This document shows positions 1 through 8,035 of a stretch of DNA of 64,000 nt, one piece after another. The notes beneath the pieces are model-generated. The model saw nothing but the letters and a program-made list of their open reading frames with translations. It was not told where the DNA came from and made no database searches. Made by a program: the position numbers and the translations under genes. The stretch's first letter is position 1. Every line of letters begins with the position of its first letter. Source of the stretch: Nonomuraea polychroma (GTDB lineage Bacteria; Actinomycetota; Actinomycetes; Streptosporangiales; Streptosporangiaceae); assembly GCF_004011505.1 (NCBI RefSeq), contig NZ_SAUN01000001.1, forward strand, positions 1,736,001 to 1,800,000, written 5' to 3'.

Positions 1-188
1 TGCACGGCGCCGGACTTGGGCTTGAGCATCCTCGCCAGGGCCCGCAGCAGAGTGGACTTGCCGCACGCGTTCGGGCCGATGATCACCGTGAAGGACGCGT
101 CGGGGATCGCCACGCTCAGGTCCGTTGCCACGACGCGCTGGTCGTAGGCGAGGGTCAGGCCGGTGCCGGACAGACGTGCATCGGGCAT
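1..188 (-). CDS. siderophore ABC transporter ATP-binding protein (partial, N-terminus only)
   Basis: The first 62 residues of an ABC ATPase run off the left edge of the window. They contain the Walker A motif GPNACGKST at about residues 40-48. The Q-loop, signature and Walker B motifs lie outside the window. Its ATG overlaps the stop codon of the permease at 188-1195 (ATGA), so it is the third gene of an iron-siderophore importer operon. By analogy with FepC/FhuC proteins it should energise uptake of a ferric siderophore at the inner face of the membrane. The family call rests on Walker A plus the FecCD permease context. Confidence 0.85.
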   Translation of the reverse strand, partial: MPDARLSGTGLTLAYDQRVVATDLSVAIPDASFTVIIGPNACGKSTLLRALARMLKPKSGAV

Positions 189-1195
189 CAGTGGCGGTCC
201 TTTCGCAGGAGCAGGGCGAGGTACGTGCCGCCGATGGCGGCGGTCAGCACGCCGACGGGCAGCTGGGTGGGGGCGAGCAGCCGCTGAGCCGCCAGGTCGG
301 CGCCGGTCAGCAGCACGGCGCCCATCAGTGCCGAGGCCCCCATCGTGACGCCGGGGGAGCGGGTGAGCCGCCGGGCCAGCTGGGGCGCGGCGAGCGCGAC
401 GAAGACGACGGGGCCGGCGGCGGCGGTGGCCACGCCGGACAGCAGCACACCGGCCGTGATGGCCACCGCGCGTACCGCCTCGACCCTGATGCCCACGGCC
501 TTGGCCGCGTCGTCACCCATCTCGATCATCCGCATGGGCCGCGCCAGATAGAGGCACACGGGCACCAGCAGGGCCACCGCCAGCGCGACCGGTTGCGCGT
601 GGTCCCACCCGCGCCCGCTCAGGCTGCCGGTGAGCCACGCGCCCGCGGTGGCCGCGTCGTTGATGTTCGCCCGGGTCAGCAGGTAGGAGTTGACCGCCAG
701 CAGCAGCGCGTTCGCGCCGATGCCGACCAGGACCAGCCGGTAGCCCTGCACGCCGCCGCGGAAGGCCAGCGCGTACACCAGCACGGCCGTGATGACGCAC
801 CCGGCCAGCGCGCCGCCGGCGATCGTCATGGCCGAGCCGCCGGCGACCACGGCGATGATGCCGCCGGTCGAGGCGCCGGCGGTGAAGCCGATGAAGTCGG
901 GGCTCCCCAAGGGGTTCCTGGTGAGGCTCTGGAAGATCGCGCCGCTCATCCCGAACGCCGCGCCGACCAGCAGCCCCGTCACCACGCGCGGCGCGCGGAG
1001 CTTGCTCACGATCAGCTCGGCGACCGGCGTGCTCTGGCCGAAGAGCGCGGTGATGATGTCGGGCACGGGCACGGTGAACTCGCCCGTCGAGATCGCCGCC
1101 ACGGCCACCACACAGGCGACCAGCAGGAGGGCGGCGGTGACGAGCAGGGCGCGGGGCGCCAGCCGTACGGAACAGGGGCCGACACGGACGTTCAC
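188..1195 (-). CDS. FecCD-family iron-siderophore ABC permease
   Basis: This 335-residue polytopic membrane protein has the FecCD/BtuC architecture, with about ten hydrophobic segments. It carries the conserved SLTRNPLGSPDFIG segment near residue 75 and a GDDAAKAVGI cytoplasmic coupling loop. It should form one half of the channel that moves a ferric siderophore across the cytoplasmic membrane. The GTG start at 1195 overlaps the stop of the upstream permease (GTGA), and the stop overlaps the ATPase start, so the three genes are translationally coupled. The cognate siderophore cannot be told from sequence. Confidence 0.9.
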   Translation of the reverse strand: MNVRVGPCSVRLAPRALLVTAALLLVACVVAVAAISTGEFTVPVPDIITALFGQSTPVAELIVSKLRAPRVVTGLLVGAAFGMSGAIFQSLTRNPLGSPDFIGFTAGASTGGIIAVVAGGSAMTIAGGALAGCVITAVLVYALAFRGGVQGYRLVLVGIGANALLLAVNSYLLTRANINDAATAGAWLTGSLSGRGWDHAQPVALAVALLVPVCLYLARPMRMIEMGDDAAKAVGIRVEAVRAVAITAGVLLSGVATAAAGPVVFVALAAPQLARRLTRSPGVTMGASALMGAVLLTGADLAAQRLLAPTQLPVGVLTAAIGGTYLALLLRKDRH

Positions 1196-2259
1196 AGCGC
1201 CGCCACCCGCTTCCGCCTGGCCAGCATGATGAAGATCGGCGCGCCGATCACCGCCCACACGATCCCCACCTGCACCTCTCCCGGCCGGGCGATGAGCCGG
1301 CCCACCACGTCCGCCCCCAGCAGCAGCACCGGCGCGGCCACCGCCGAGTACGGCAACACCCACCGCTGGTCGGGCCCCACCAGCGCGCGCACCGCGTGCG
1401 GCACGATCAGCCCCACGAACCACAGCGGCCCGGCCGCGGCGGTGGCCGCCCCGCAGAGCAACGTGACCGCCACCCCGGTGAGCACTCTGGTACGGCCCAC
1501 GGCCACGCCCAGCGCCTTGCCCGCGTCGTCGCCGAGCGCCAGCATGTTGAGCGGCCTGGCCAGCGACAGCCCCAGCACCAGCCCGGCCACCATGAACGGG
1601 GCCAGCCGCACCAGCGTGTCGGCCGTCTGCCCGGCCAGCGACCCGGTCAGCCAGAATCGCATCCGGTCGAAGGTCTGCGCGTCCATACGCAGGATGGCCG
1701 AGGCGATGGCCGTCGCCACCATGCCGAGCGCGACGCCCGCGAGCGTGAGGCGTACCGGGCTGGAGCCCGAGCGGCCCGCCGAGGCGAGCGAGTAGACCAT
1801 CACGGAGGCCAGCGCGGCCCCGCCGAACGCGAACCACACGTACACCGCGGGATCGGTGAGCCCGAACACCCCGAGCGCCAGCGTGACGCCCAGCGCGGCT
1901 CCCTCGTTGATGCCGAGCAGTCCAGGGTCGGCGAGCGGGTTGCGGGTCAGGCTCTGCATGAGCGCCCCGGCCAGGCCGAGCGTGGCGCCCACGCCGATGC
2001 CGAGCAGCGTGCGCGGCACGCGGAGCTCGCGGATGACCGTGTGGTCGTTGGAGCCGTCGGGTGCGAGAAAGGCGTCGATCACCGTGGAGAACGGTACGGA
2101 CCGCGCCCCCAGCGCCACGCTCGCCATCGCCATCAGGGCCAGCACCGCCAGCGCCACCATGAGTCCGGTGGCCAGCACCGCAGGGCGCGCCCACACCGGC
2201 CTCGTCGCGGACTCGGCGGGGTCGTCGGCCGCCTGGAGCGTGGTCACTGCCGGGCGCAC
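1192..2259 (-). CDS. FecCD-family iron-siderophore ABC permease
   Basis: This is the second FecCD permease, about 355 residues, with the family motif SLTRNPLADPGLLGI near residue 115 and the GDDAGKALGV coupling loop. It probably forms a heterodimer with the product of 188-1195. I chose the GTG at 2259 because a GA-rich ribosome-binding site (GAGAGGGGGG) lies just ahead of it; a TTG at 2283 would extend the protein by eight residues but would run into the iron-box region. It is the first gene of the leftward importer operon and is controlled from the iron boxes at 2286-2334. Confidence 0.9.
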   Translation of the reverse strand: MRPAVTTLQAADDPAESATRPVWARPAVLATGLMVALAVLALMAMASVALGARSVPFSTVIDAFLAPDGSNDHTVIRELRVPRTLLGIGVGATLGLAGALMQSLTRNPLADPGLLGINEGAALGVTLALGVFGLTDPAVYVWFAFGGAALASVMVYSLASAGRSGSSPVRLTLAGVALGMVATAIASAILRMDAQTFDRMRFWLTGSLAGQTADTLVRLAPFMVAGLVLGLSLARPLNMLALGDDAGKALGVAVGRTRVLTGVAVTLLCGAATAAAGPLWFVGLIVPHAVRALVGPDQRWVLPYSAVAAPVLLLGADVVGRLIARPGEVQVGIVWAVIGAPIFIMLARRKRVAAL

Positions 2260-2285
2260 CCGCCCCCCTCTCGTCGTGGTCAAAC

Positions 2286-2304
2286 TTAGGCAAGGCTAAT
2301 CTAA
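2286..2304. promoter_or_regulatory. iron box 1 (IdeR/DmdR1/DtxR-type operator)
   Basis: TTAGGCAAGGCTAATCTAA matches the DtxR/IdeR consensus TTAGGTTAGGCTAACCTAA at 16 of 19 positions. It lies in the short divergent intergenic region, so iron-loaded repressor here should shut off the importer. Confidence 0.85.
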
Positions 2305-2315
2305 TGGACTTGTAG

Positions 2316-2334
2316 CAAGGCAAGCCTAACCTTA
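2316..2334. promoter_or_regulatory. iron box 2 (weaker)
   Basis: A second half-conserved iron box whose right half, CCTAACCTTA, fits the consensus well while the left half is degenerate (13 of 19). It is 11 bp from box 1 and directly ahead of the binding-protein ribosome-binding site. Paired boxes of this kind suggest two repressor dimers covering both divergent promoters. Confidence 0.65.
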
Positions 2335-2344
2335 GGAGATGACC

Positions 2345-3358
2345 ATGTCGGGACCGGTACTGGCACGCAGGGGCTTCCTGTCGGCGACGGCGGGACTCGC
2401 GGCGGCCGTGACGCTGGCGGCGTGCGGTGACGACAGCGGCACGCAGGCGCAGCCCGCCACGGCCGGTTCCGCCGCCCCCACGGCCCAGGCCTGGTCGTTC
2501 ACCGACGACCGCGGCAAGAAGATCGAGCAGCCCAAGGTCCCCACCAAGATCGTGGCCCAGGTCGGCGCGGCCGCCGCCCTCTGGGACTTCGGCGTGCGCC
2601 CCATCGCGGTGTTCGGCCCCCACAAGCTCAAGGACGGCAGCAAGGACCCGCAGGTCGGCAACGTCGACATCACCAAGGTCCAGGGCCTCGGCAACGTGTG
2701 GGACGAGTTCAACGTCGAGCAGTACATCGCGCTCCAGCCCGACCTCCTGGTCAGCAGCATGTACATCAAGGGCACCCTCTGGTACGTGCCCGAGAAGTCC
2801 AAGGACACCATCGAGCAGATCGCCCCGACCGCGGGCATCATGCTCACCGGCAAGAGCGCCACCCAGGTGATCGCCAAGTACGAGGAACTGGCCAAGTCCC
2901 TCGGCGCCGACATGCAGGGCGTGCCGGAGGCCAAGGCCCGCATGGAGGCCGCCACCAAGGAACTCGCCCAGTTCAAGGACCTGAAGATCCTCATGGCGTC
3001 GGGCGGCGCGGACGCCTTCTGGATCGTCAACCCGCCCGAGTACCCGGACATCGTTCACCTCACCCAGGCCGGCTTGAACGTGGTCACCCCGTCCAAGGTG
3101 GACCAGGGTGGCTTCTTCCAGACGCTGAGCTGGGAGAACGCCGACGAGTACGAGGCCGACGTCATCCTCTACGACACCCGCACCCAGGCGCTCAAGCCCG
3201 AGGAGATGCTGAAGAAGCCCACCTTCGCCAAGCTTCCCGCCGTCAAGGCCGGCCAGCTCTACCCGTGGAACGCCGAGGCGCCCTACAGCTACCAGGGGTA
3301 CGCGGACTTCCTCGAGGCCCTCGTGGCGAACCTGAAGAAGGCTAAAAAGCTCCTCTGA
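2345..3358 (+). CDS. iron-siderophore ABC transporter substrate-binding lipoprotein
   Basis: This is a 337-residue class III periplasmic binding protein of the FepB/FhuD type. The N-terminus has a twin-arginine-like RRGFLS motif, a hydrophobic stretch, and a lipobox ending LAACG, so the mature protein should be a lipid-anchored Tat or Sec lipoprotein. The start is set by AGGAG at 2334-2338, which sits directly against the ATG at 2339 but at normal distance from the ATG at 2345. It delivers the ferric siderophore to the divergently encoded permeases and shares the iron boxes with them. Its last 17 bases overlap the convergent gene at 3342. Confidence 0.9.
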   Translation: MSGPVLARRGFLSATAGLAAAVTLAACGDDSGTQAQPATAGSAAPTAQAWSFTDDRGKKIEQPKVPTKIVAQVGAAAALWDFGVRPIAVFGPHKLKDGSKDPQVGNVDITKVQGLGNVWDEFNVEQYIALQPDLLVSSMYIKGTLWYVPEKSKDTIEQIAPTAGIMLTGKSATQVIAKYEELAKSLGADMQGVPEAKARMEAATKELAQFKDLKILMASGGADAFWIVNPPEYPDIVHLTQAGLNVVTPSKVDQGGFFQTLSWENADEYEADVILYDTRTQALKPEEMLKKPTFAKLPAVKAGQLYPWNAEAPYSYQGYADFLEALVANLKKAKKLL

Positions 3359-5780
3359 CCTCGACGATCTCGGCGAGGGGGAACTCGAGGTAGTCGCCTG
3401 CCTCCTCGCACCAGGCGTCGAGCGCGCCGCCCTTGAGCTCGCCGTGGCTGATCGTGGCGGTCAGCCCGTCGGTGAGCGTGATGCCGGCCCGCACACCTCG
3501 GTCCACCACGAAGCCCAGCAGCGACTGCTGCGCCGTCGGCAACCTGGTCGCCATCCTGCCGATGATCGCCCAGGTGCGGCCGCTCTTGTCGGCCTCCGCC
3601 CGGCTGGCGGCGATCAGCCGGCGGGCGTGCTCCTGCGGGTCGGGCGGCGGCTCGGCCAGCAGATGGGCCGGCGCCTCCAACGCGTCGAGGCCGTGGAGCT
3701 CCGGCAGCTCGGCCACCTGACCGCCGGGCAGCAGGATCAGCTTGCCGTTGTCGCGGTCTTCACGCTCGGCGAGCTCTGCGGCCCTGACCCGGTGGATGGT
3801 GATTTCGCCGGTGTCGGAGACGGGCACCGGCGAATAGCCGGCCTCGCGTAGCGCGGACAGCGTGCGCTCGGCCCCGGCCGCGCTCACCAGCACCGTGGGG
3901 GCGAGCAGGCGCAGGCCGAGCCGGCCCAGCCGCCGGTGCGCGGCGATCTCGGCGAGCAGTGACGGGTCGCCGGCCTGGATGACGCAGCCGACCGTGGTGA
4001 CCGTCACCTCGCCGTGCCGGCGCGCGGTGTCGCGGACGAGGTATTCGAGCGGCTGCGGGATGGCGCCGACCGCCGCCAGCTCGTCGAGCAACTCGTCGGG
4101 GTCGTAGCCGCGGTCGAGCGCCCGGCGCACGCTCTCGGCGGTGAAGCGCCACACCGAGGCGGCGCCCCGCGACTCCCGCTCGGCTACCCGGTCGAGCAGC
4201 GCCGCCAGCTCCGCCGACGGCGGGCCGGTCACCACCGCCGTCAGATCGGGGCCGAACAACGCGCTCCTGCGCACGCTCGCCAGCGCCCGCGTGGACACCT
4301 CGACGAGCACGGGATCGTGCTCGACCACGGGGACGACCTCGTCGTTCTCGTCCCCCGGCCGGGCGGTCAGGCCCGCCAGCGCCCGGCCGAGATCGGTCAA
4401 CGCGTCGTTGGCCACCAGGCCGAGCAGCCGGGCCTCGTCCAGCACCGGGGGCGCACAATCCAGCAGCAGCTGGTGGTCGATCAGCGGCGCGTGCCAGTGG
4501 ACGCTCGCGATGAGGCTGTCGCGGTCGGCGAACGCAGCTCCGGCGGGCAGGCAGGCCAGCACCGACAACACCGACCGGCGCACCCGGGCCACGGCGTCGC
4601 CCGCGGGTTCGTCGCCGAGGACGGTGCCGTACTTGCCGTCGATCTTGCGGAGCGACGAGCGCTCCATGCGCCACCACGCCGACAGCAGCACCCGCAGCCG
4701 GGCCGACCCCTCATCCAGCCGCCACCGGTCGAAGCGCTCCGTGGGCACCAGTCCGCCGGCCGCCTCGTCCCAGGCCAGCAGCCTGGCCACCGCGCAGATC
4801 TCCAGCAGCAGGCGGGTCTCGTCCTCGTCGCAGCCGGTCTCCTTGGCCACCCTGCGTACCTCGCGCACGCCCACGCCGCCGGTCTTCAGCAGCGGCAGGG
4901 GCGTCTTGGAGGTGTTGTCGAGCAGAGCCGCGCACCGCTCGACCACGTGCGGCGCGGCCAGCGTCATCAGATGGTCGACCTCTTCGGGATCGACCGGGAT
5001 CGTGGCCACCTCGGGCGCCGCGGGCAGGAAGGGCGGGTGGTAGCCGGGGCCGCGCAGGCAGATCGCCACCTCGCGGGGGATCTCCGCCATGTGCCAGCTG
5101 GGCCGGAAGAGCAGGCCGTGGTCGGCGCACCACTTCTCCGGCGTGCCGGGGGTGACGAACCTGCCGCCGTCCACGGGCAGCGCGGGGCCTTCCCCGGCGA
5201 ACCGGTCGAGCAACTCGGCGGTGCCGGCCGGGGCTCCACTGGTCAGGGCCTTGATCCGCGCGGCGTCGCCGAGCGTCTCGGCCACGCGGGCGATCGTGCG
5301 TCGTTTGTGGCCCTGAGCGGGCAGGCCGAGGTTGCGGGCGAGCGCGCGCAGCGCGTCGTTGCTGATCGTCCAGGAGTTGAGGTAGTGGTCGAGCGGCTCG
5401 CCGAGGCCGAGCGGCGCGGCCCACCAGCGTGCCACGCCCTCCGCCAGATGGATCACGCCGTCGTCACCCGGCCAGGCCAGCGCGTGGTCGTAGAGGTGTG
5501 CGAGCCAGCGGTTCACCTCATCGGCCGGCGCGTCGACGAAGGCCGCGAGCTGCTCGGCGGTGGGCGCGCGCAGGGCCAGCGCCGCCTCGGCCAGCTGCAG
5601 GCAGGGGAGCGGCAGCCGCTGCAGCGTCTCCATCACGGCGAAGCCGTTGCCGAGGCGCTGGGCGAGCGTGTCGAGCCGCCGCGGCCACGGCGCGGCGATG
5701 GCGTCCGGCCTGTTCGCCAGGATGCGGGCAAGCCTGTCTTCGTCTAGTGTTCGCAGCCAGCCGAGCAGGTGATCTTCCAT
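3342..5780 (-). CDS. helicase-associated (XPB/Ssl2-like) domain protein
   Basis: This large 812-residue protein begins MEDHLLGWLRTLDEDRLARIL and matches the actinobacterial family annotated as helicase C-terminal/XPB-Ssl2-like domain protein. In mycobacteria members of this family sit beside the XPB-type DNA repair helicase. I see no Walker A or DEAD/DEAH motif in it, so it is probably a partner or regulatory subunit rather than a helicase itself. No helicase gene follows in this window. It is alone, convergent with the siderophore-binding gene (17-bp overlap). The family assignment is fairly secure; the function is not known. Confidence 0.75.
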   Translation of the reverse strand: MEDHLLGWLRTLDEDRLARILANRPDAIAAPWPRRLDTLAQRLGNGFAVMETLQRLPLPCLQLAEAALALRAPTAEQLAAFVDAPADEVNRWLAHLYDHALAWPGDDGVIHLAEGVARWWAAPLGLGEPLDHYLNSWTISNDALRALARNLGLPAQGHKRRTIARVAETLGDAARIKALTSGAPAGTAELLDRFAGEGPALPVDGGRFVTPGTPEKWCADHGLLFRPSWHMAEIPREVAICLRGPGYHPPFLPAAPEVATIPVDPEEVDHLMTLAAPHVVERCAALLDNTSKTPLPLLKTGGVGVREVRRVAKETGCDEDETRLLLEICAVARLLAWDEAAGGLVPTERFDRWRLDEGSARLRVLLSAWWRMERSSLRKIDGKYGTVLGDEPAGDAVARVRRSVLSVLACLPAGAAFADRDSLIASVHWHAPLIDHQLLLDCAPPVLDEARLLGLVANDALTDLGRALAGLTARPGDENDEVVPVVEHDPVLVEVSTRALASVRRSALFGPDLTAVVTGPPSAELAALLDRVAERESRGAASVWRFTAESVRRALDRGYDPDELLDELAAVGAIPQPLEYLVRDTARRHGEVTVTTVGCVIQAGDPSLLAEIAAHRRLGRLGLRLLAPTVLVSAAGAERTLSALREAGYSPVPVSDTGEITIHRVRAAELAEREDRDNGKLILLPGGQVAELPELHGLDALEAPAHLLAEPPPDPQEHARRLIAASRAEADKSGRTWAIIGRMATRLPTAQQSLLGFVVDRGVRAGITLTDGLTATISHGELKGGALDAWCEEAGDYLEFPLAEIVEVRGAF

Positions 5781-5858
5781 CTGTCAGCACTCTCATGGGG
5801 TCGCGCGCGGGACTCACCGTGAGCCATGACCATCCACGGTAATGCAGATCACCCCCGG

Positions 5859-6365
5859 TCAGGAGAGGACTGCCCAGACGATCTTCCCGTGAGGCGCCAG
5901 CGCCGACCAACCCCAGCGGTGGCTGAGTGATTCGACGATGTGGAGTCCGAGGCCACCGGTGTCCAGGGGCCCAGGGTATCGCAGCACCGGCACCGAGGGG
6001 CCTGGATCGGTGAAGGCGCACGTCACCAGCGGTCCGTGACGGACGAGGGACATGTGGACGGGGCAGTCGCGGCGCGGCTCGGTCAGGCGCAGGCCGTGGC
6101 GCAGCGCGTTGGTCGCCAGCTCCGAGACCACCAGCTCCATGTTCTCGATCAGCTCGGCGAGCCCCCATCCCGTCAGGGCGCCGGTGGTGAAGCTGCGGGC
6201 GGAGTGGACCGAGGACGGGGTGGGCGGGAGCACGAACGTGGCGCTTGCGGACGTGCCGGGGACCAGCAGATCGCGTGCCGCCTCCGGCCACCAGCCGACC
6301 GGGGGCCACCAATCGAACGTAGTCCACTGGGCGGGCGGCGCCGTGGTGGATTGCACGGTGATCAT
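5859..6365 (-). CDS. anti-sigma-factor-like ATP-binding protein (HATPase, AbaA/RsbW-like)
   Basis: This 168-residue protein carries a GHKL ATPase fold. Its N-box is VVSELATNALRHG (about residues 77-89) and its G1/G2 region is DPGPSVPV followed by GGLGLHIVESLSHRWG. This is the stand-alone RsbW-like kinase type that actinomycetes place next to XRE/DUF5753 regulators. It is transcribed divergently from the XRE-DUF397 pair at 6543-7646 and completes the WhiJ-type trio. The tryptophan-rich N-terminus (about residues 12-26) is not part of the ATPase fold. The partner sigma or anti-anti-sigma factor is unknown. Confidence 0.85.
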   Translation of the reverse strand: MITVQSTTAPPAQWTTFDWWPPVGWWPEAARDLLVPGTSASATFVLPPTPSSVHSARSFTTGALTGWGLAELIENMELVVSELATNALRHGLRLTEPRRDCPVHMSLVRHGPLVTCAFTDPGPSVPVLRYPGPLDTGGLGLHIVESLSHRWGWSALAPHGKIVWAVLS

Positions 6366-6380
6366 TCTGCGGCAAACTCT

Positions 6381-6425
6381 CGTGCAGGTGCAAGAGCGAA
6401 TGCACGTGCAGACAAACCGTGCACG
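6381..6425. promoter_or_regulatory. cluster of TGCACG/CGTGCA palindromes in divergent promoter
   Basis: Between the divergent ATPase and XRE genes are CGTGCA at 6381, the perfect palindrome TGCACGTGCA at 6401-6410, and the perfect palindrome CGTGCACG at 6418-6425. The clustering in a 45-bp stretch suggests an operator, most simply for the XRE protein encoded next to it. This is inferred from symmetry and position only. Confidence 0.5.
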
Positions 6426-6542
6426 CGCTACGGTTGCCATCAAATGGTCAACATGGGGGAAAGGGGATCTTGTCCGCGGCCCATGATCTTTCGGCCGTGA
6501 AGTGACAGACTGTGTCGCAAGGAAACGACCAAGGAGCAGCAC

Positions 6543-7409
6543 GTGTCCATTGATCCGCCCGGCTCCGGCTCGACCGTTCGGCGCATCATGCTGGGGGCGA
6601 GCCTGCGGCGCCTGCGTGAAGCCAGCGGGCTCGACCGGGCACAGGCCGGATTCCACATCCGGGCGTCCGAGTCCAAGATCAGTCGTATGGAGCTCGGCCG
6701 CGTCGGATTCAAGACACGTGACGTGGAAGACCTGCTCACCCTGTACGGCGTCGTCGACGATGCCGAGCGCCGAGCCCTGCTGGAGATGGTTCGCGAGGCC
6801 AACACCCCCGGGTGGTGGCACAAGTACTCGGCCGAGCTGCCCTCGTGGTTCACCACTTACGTGGGCCTGGAGGAGGCCGCCAGCCTGATCCGCACTTATG
6901 AAGTGCAGTTCGTGCCAGGCCTGCTGCAGACGGCCGCCTATGCGAAATCGGTCTTCGAGCTTGGCAATCCCGATGCGGGTCCGGAGAGAATCGAACGCCG
7001 CGTGCACATGCGCATGCAGCGTCAGGAGCGCTTCACCCAGAAGGACGGACCCCGGTTGTGGGCCGTCATCGACGAGGCGGCGCTCATGCGGACCATCGGT
7101 GGGCGGGAGGTCATGCGCGAGCAGCTCCAGCATCTGCTGGAGGTCGCTGCCCTGCCCAACATCACCATCCAGGTGATGCCCTTCAGGTTCGGCAAGCACG
7201 CCGCTGAAGGGGGTGCGTTCAGCATCTTGCGGTTTCCCGAGTCCGACTTGTCGGACGTTGTCTACGTCGAACAGCTCTGGGGTGCCCTGTACCTGGACAA
7301 ACGTGAGGACGTCGATCCGTACCTCACGGCCATGGAGCAGCTGTGCGTGGAGAGCACCACGCCAGGGGGCACCGTCGAGCTCATCGGCGGTCTTCTCAGA
7401 AAGATTTAG
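6543..7409 (+). CDS. XRE-family regulator with DUF5753 domain (WhiJ-like)
   Basis: This 288-residue protein has an N-terminal helix-turn-helix (about residues 15-70) followed by a DUF5753 domain recognised by TPGWWHKYSAELPSWF and VQFVPGLLQTAAYAKSVF. WhiJ and its many Streptomyces paralogues have this architecture and are linked to developmental control. The GTG at 6543 is preceded by AAGGAG at the right distance. It is directly followed, with no gap, by the DUF397 gene and faces the RsbW-like ATPase. It probably represses its own divergent promoter until the DUF397 partner or a ligand relieves it. Confidence 0.92.
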   Translation: MSIDPPGSGSTVRRIMLGASLRRLREASGLDRAQAGFHIRASESKISRMELGRVGFKTRDVEDLLTLYGVVDDAERRALLEMVREANTPGWWHKYSAELPSWFTTYVGLEEAASLIRTYEVQFVPGLLQTAAYAKSVFELGNPDAGPERIERRVHMRMQRQERFTQKDGPRLWAVIDEAALMRTIGGREVMREQLQHLLEVAALPNITIQVMPFRFGKHAAEGGAFSILRFPESDLSDVVYVEQLWGALYLDKREDVDPYLTAMEQLCVESTTPGGTVELIGGLLRKI

Positions 7410-7646
7410 ATGAACCAGACCTACAACGGCATGCCGGCGACCGACCTGACGCAGGTCGCCTGGCGTAAGAGCCGCTACAGCAACTCGCAGGGCAACTGCG
7501 TGGAGCTCGCGGAGCTTCCCGACGGCGGGATCGCGGTCCGCAACTCCCGTTTCCCCGACGGCCCTGCCCTCATCTACACCCGTGACGAGATCCGGGCCCT
7601 GGTGCTGGGGGTGAAGGACGGAGAATTCGACGGCCTCCTCGTGTAA
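7410..7646 (+). CDS. DUF397 small protein
   Basis: This 78-residue protein has the DUF397 hallmarks: WRKSRYSNSQGNCVELAEL (residues 19-37), GGIAVRNSRFPDGPAL, and a C-terminal F-D-G-LL tail. DUF397 proteins are nearly always encoded beside an XRE/DUF5753 regulator and are proposed as its antagonist. The ATG follows the regulator's stop codon directly, so the two are co-translated. A terminator follows at 7658-7694. Confidence 0.92.
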   Translation: MNQTYNGMPATDLTQVAWRKSRYSNSQGNCVELAELPDGGIAVRNSRFPDGPALIYTRDEIRALVLGVKDGEFDGLLV

Positions 7647-7657
7647 CACCGTATTAA

Positions 7658-7694
7658 CCTCCGGCGCGCCTGCTTAACGGGGGTGCGCCGGAGG
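7658..7694 (+). terminator. intrinsic terminator of the XRE-DUF397 operon
   Basis: Two 13-nt arms (7658-7670 and 7682-7694) pair with a single mismatch around an 11-nt loop, starting 12 bp past the DUF397 stop. The GC-rich stem without a long U-tract is typical of actinomycete terminators. Confidence 0.75.
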
Positions 7695-7734
7695 CGTAAC
7701 CGCCCGGCCTCGTCCTGAGGACAGGATTCAGGTC

Positions 7735-7992
7735 ATGCTCGACCAGATGACCCTGTATCCGATCGCCGACGACGTGCTGTTCGCGCCGGGCGGCAAGGTC
7801 GTGATTCGCACTTATGGCGTGGCGCCGGCGACGACGGGCGCCTCCGTTTCCTACCGCACGTGGGTGACCGGCATCCGCGACCAGCCGCGCTACTGGCACT
7901 GGGGCCATTTCGAGGACGCCACCTCGGGGCACCGCAGGGTGCTGGAGTGGCTCACGGGCCGGGGGCCGCAGCCTTCCCAAGCGCCGGCGTGA
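7735..7992 (+). CDS. small hypothetical protein
   Basis: An 85-residue frame, MLDQMTLYPIADDVLFAPGG..., with actinomycete-like codon use. I do not recognise the family. It has no signal peptide or membrane segment and contains an aromatic-rich centre (YRTWVTGIRDQPRYWHWGHFE). The ribosome-binding site is weak. It lies between the WhiJ-type terminator and the NIPSNAP-like gene. It could be an unrecognised small cytoplasmic protein; confidence is moderate because no homology supports it. Confidence 0.5.
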   Translation: MLDQMTLYPIADDVLFAPGGKVVIRTYGVAPATTGASVSYRTWVTGIRDQPRYWHWGHFEDATSGHRRVLEWLTGRGPQPSQAPA

Positions 7993-8006
7993 TCGCTATC
8001 CTCTTG

Positions 8007-8022
8007 CCAAGCAACCGCTTGG
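8007..8022. promoter_or_regulatory. CAAGC-AACC-GCTTG inverted repeat, variant of a shared palindrome
   Basis: CCAAGCAACCGCTTGG carries 6-bp inverted arms. Bases 8012-8021 (CAACCGCTTG) match the exact palindrome CAAGCGCTTG found at 12487, 13544 and 26291 at 9 of 10 positions. It ends 13 bp before the NIPSNAP-like start codon. Confidence 0.55.
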
Positions 8023-8035
8023 TAGAGGAGGCCTG

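Noticed and set aside
188..3058. Long minus-strand frame continuing upstream of the first FecCD permease
   Set aside because: Beyond 1195 it is an alternate frame of the second permease and antisense to the binding protein.
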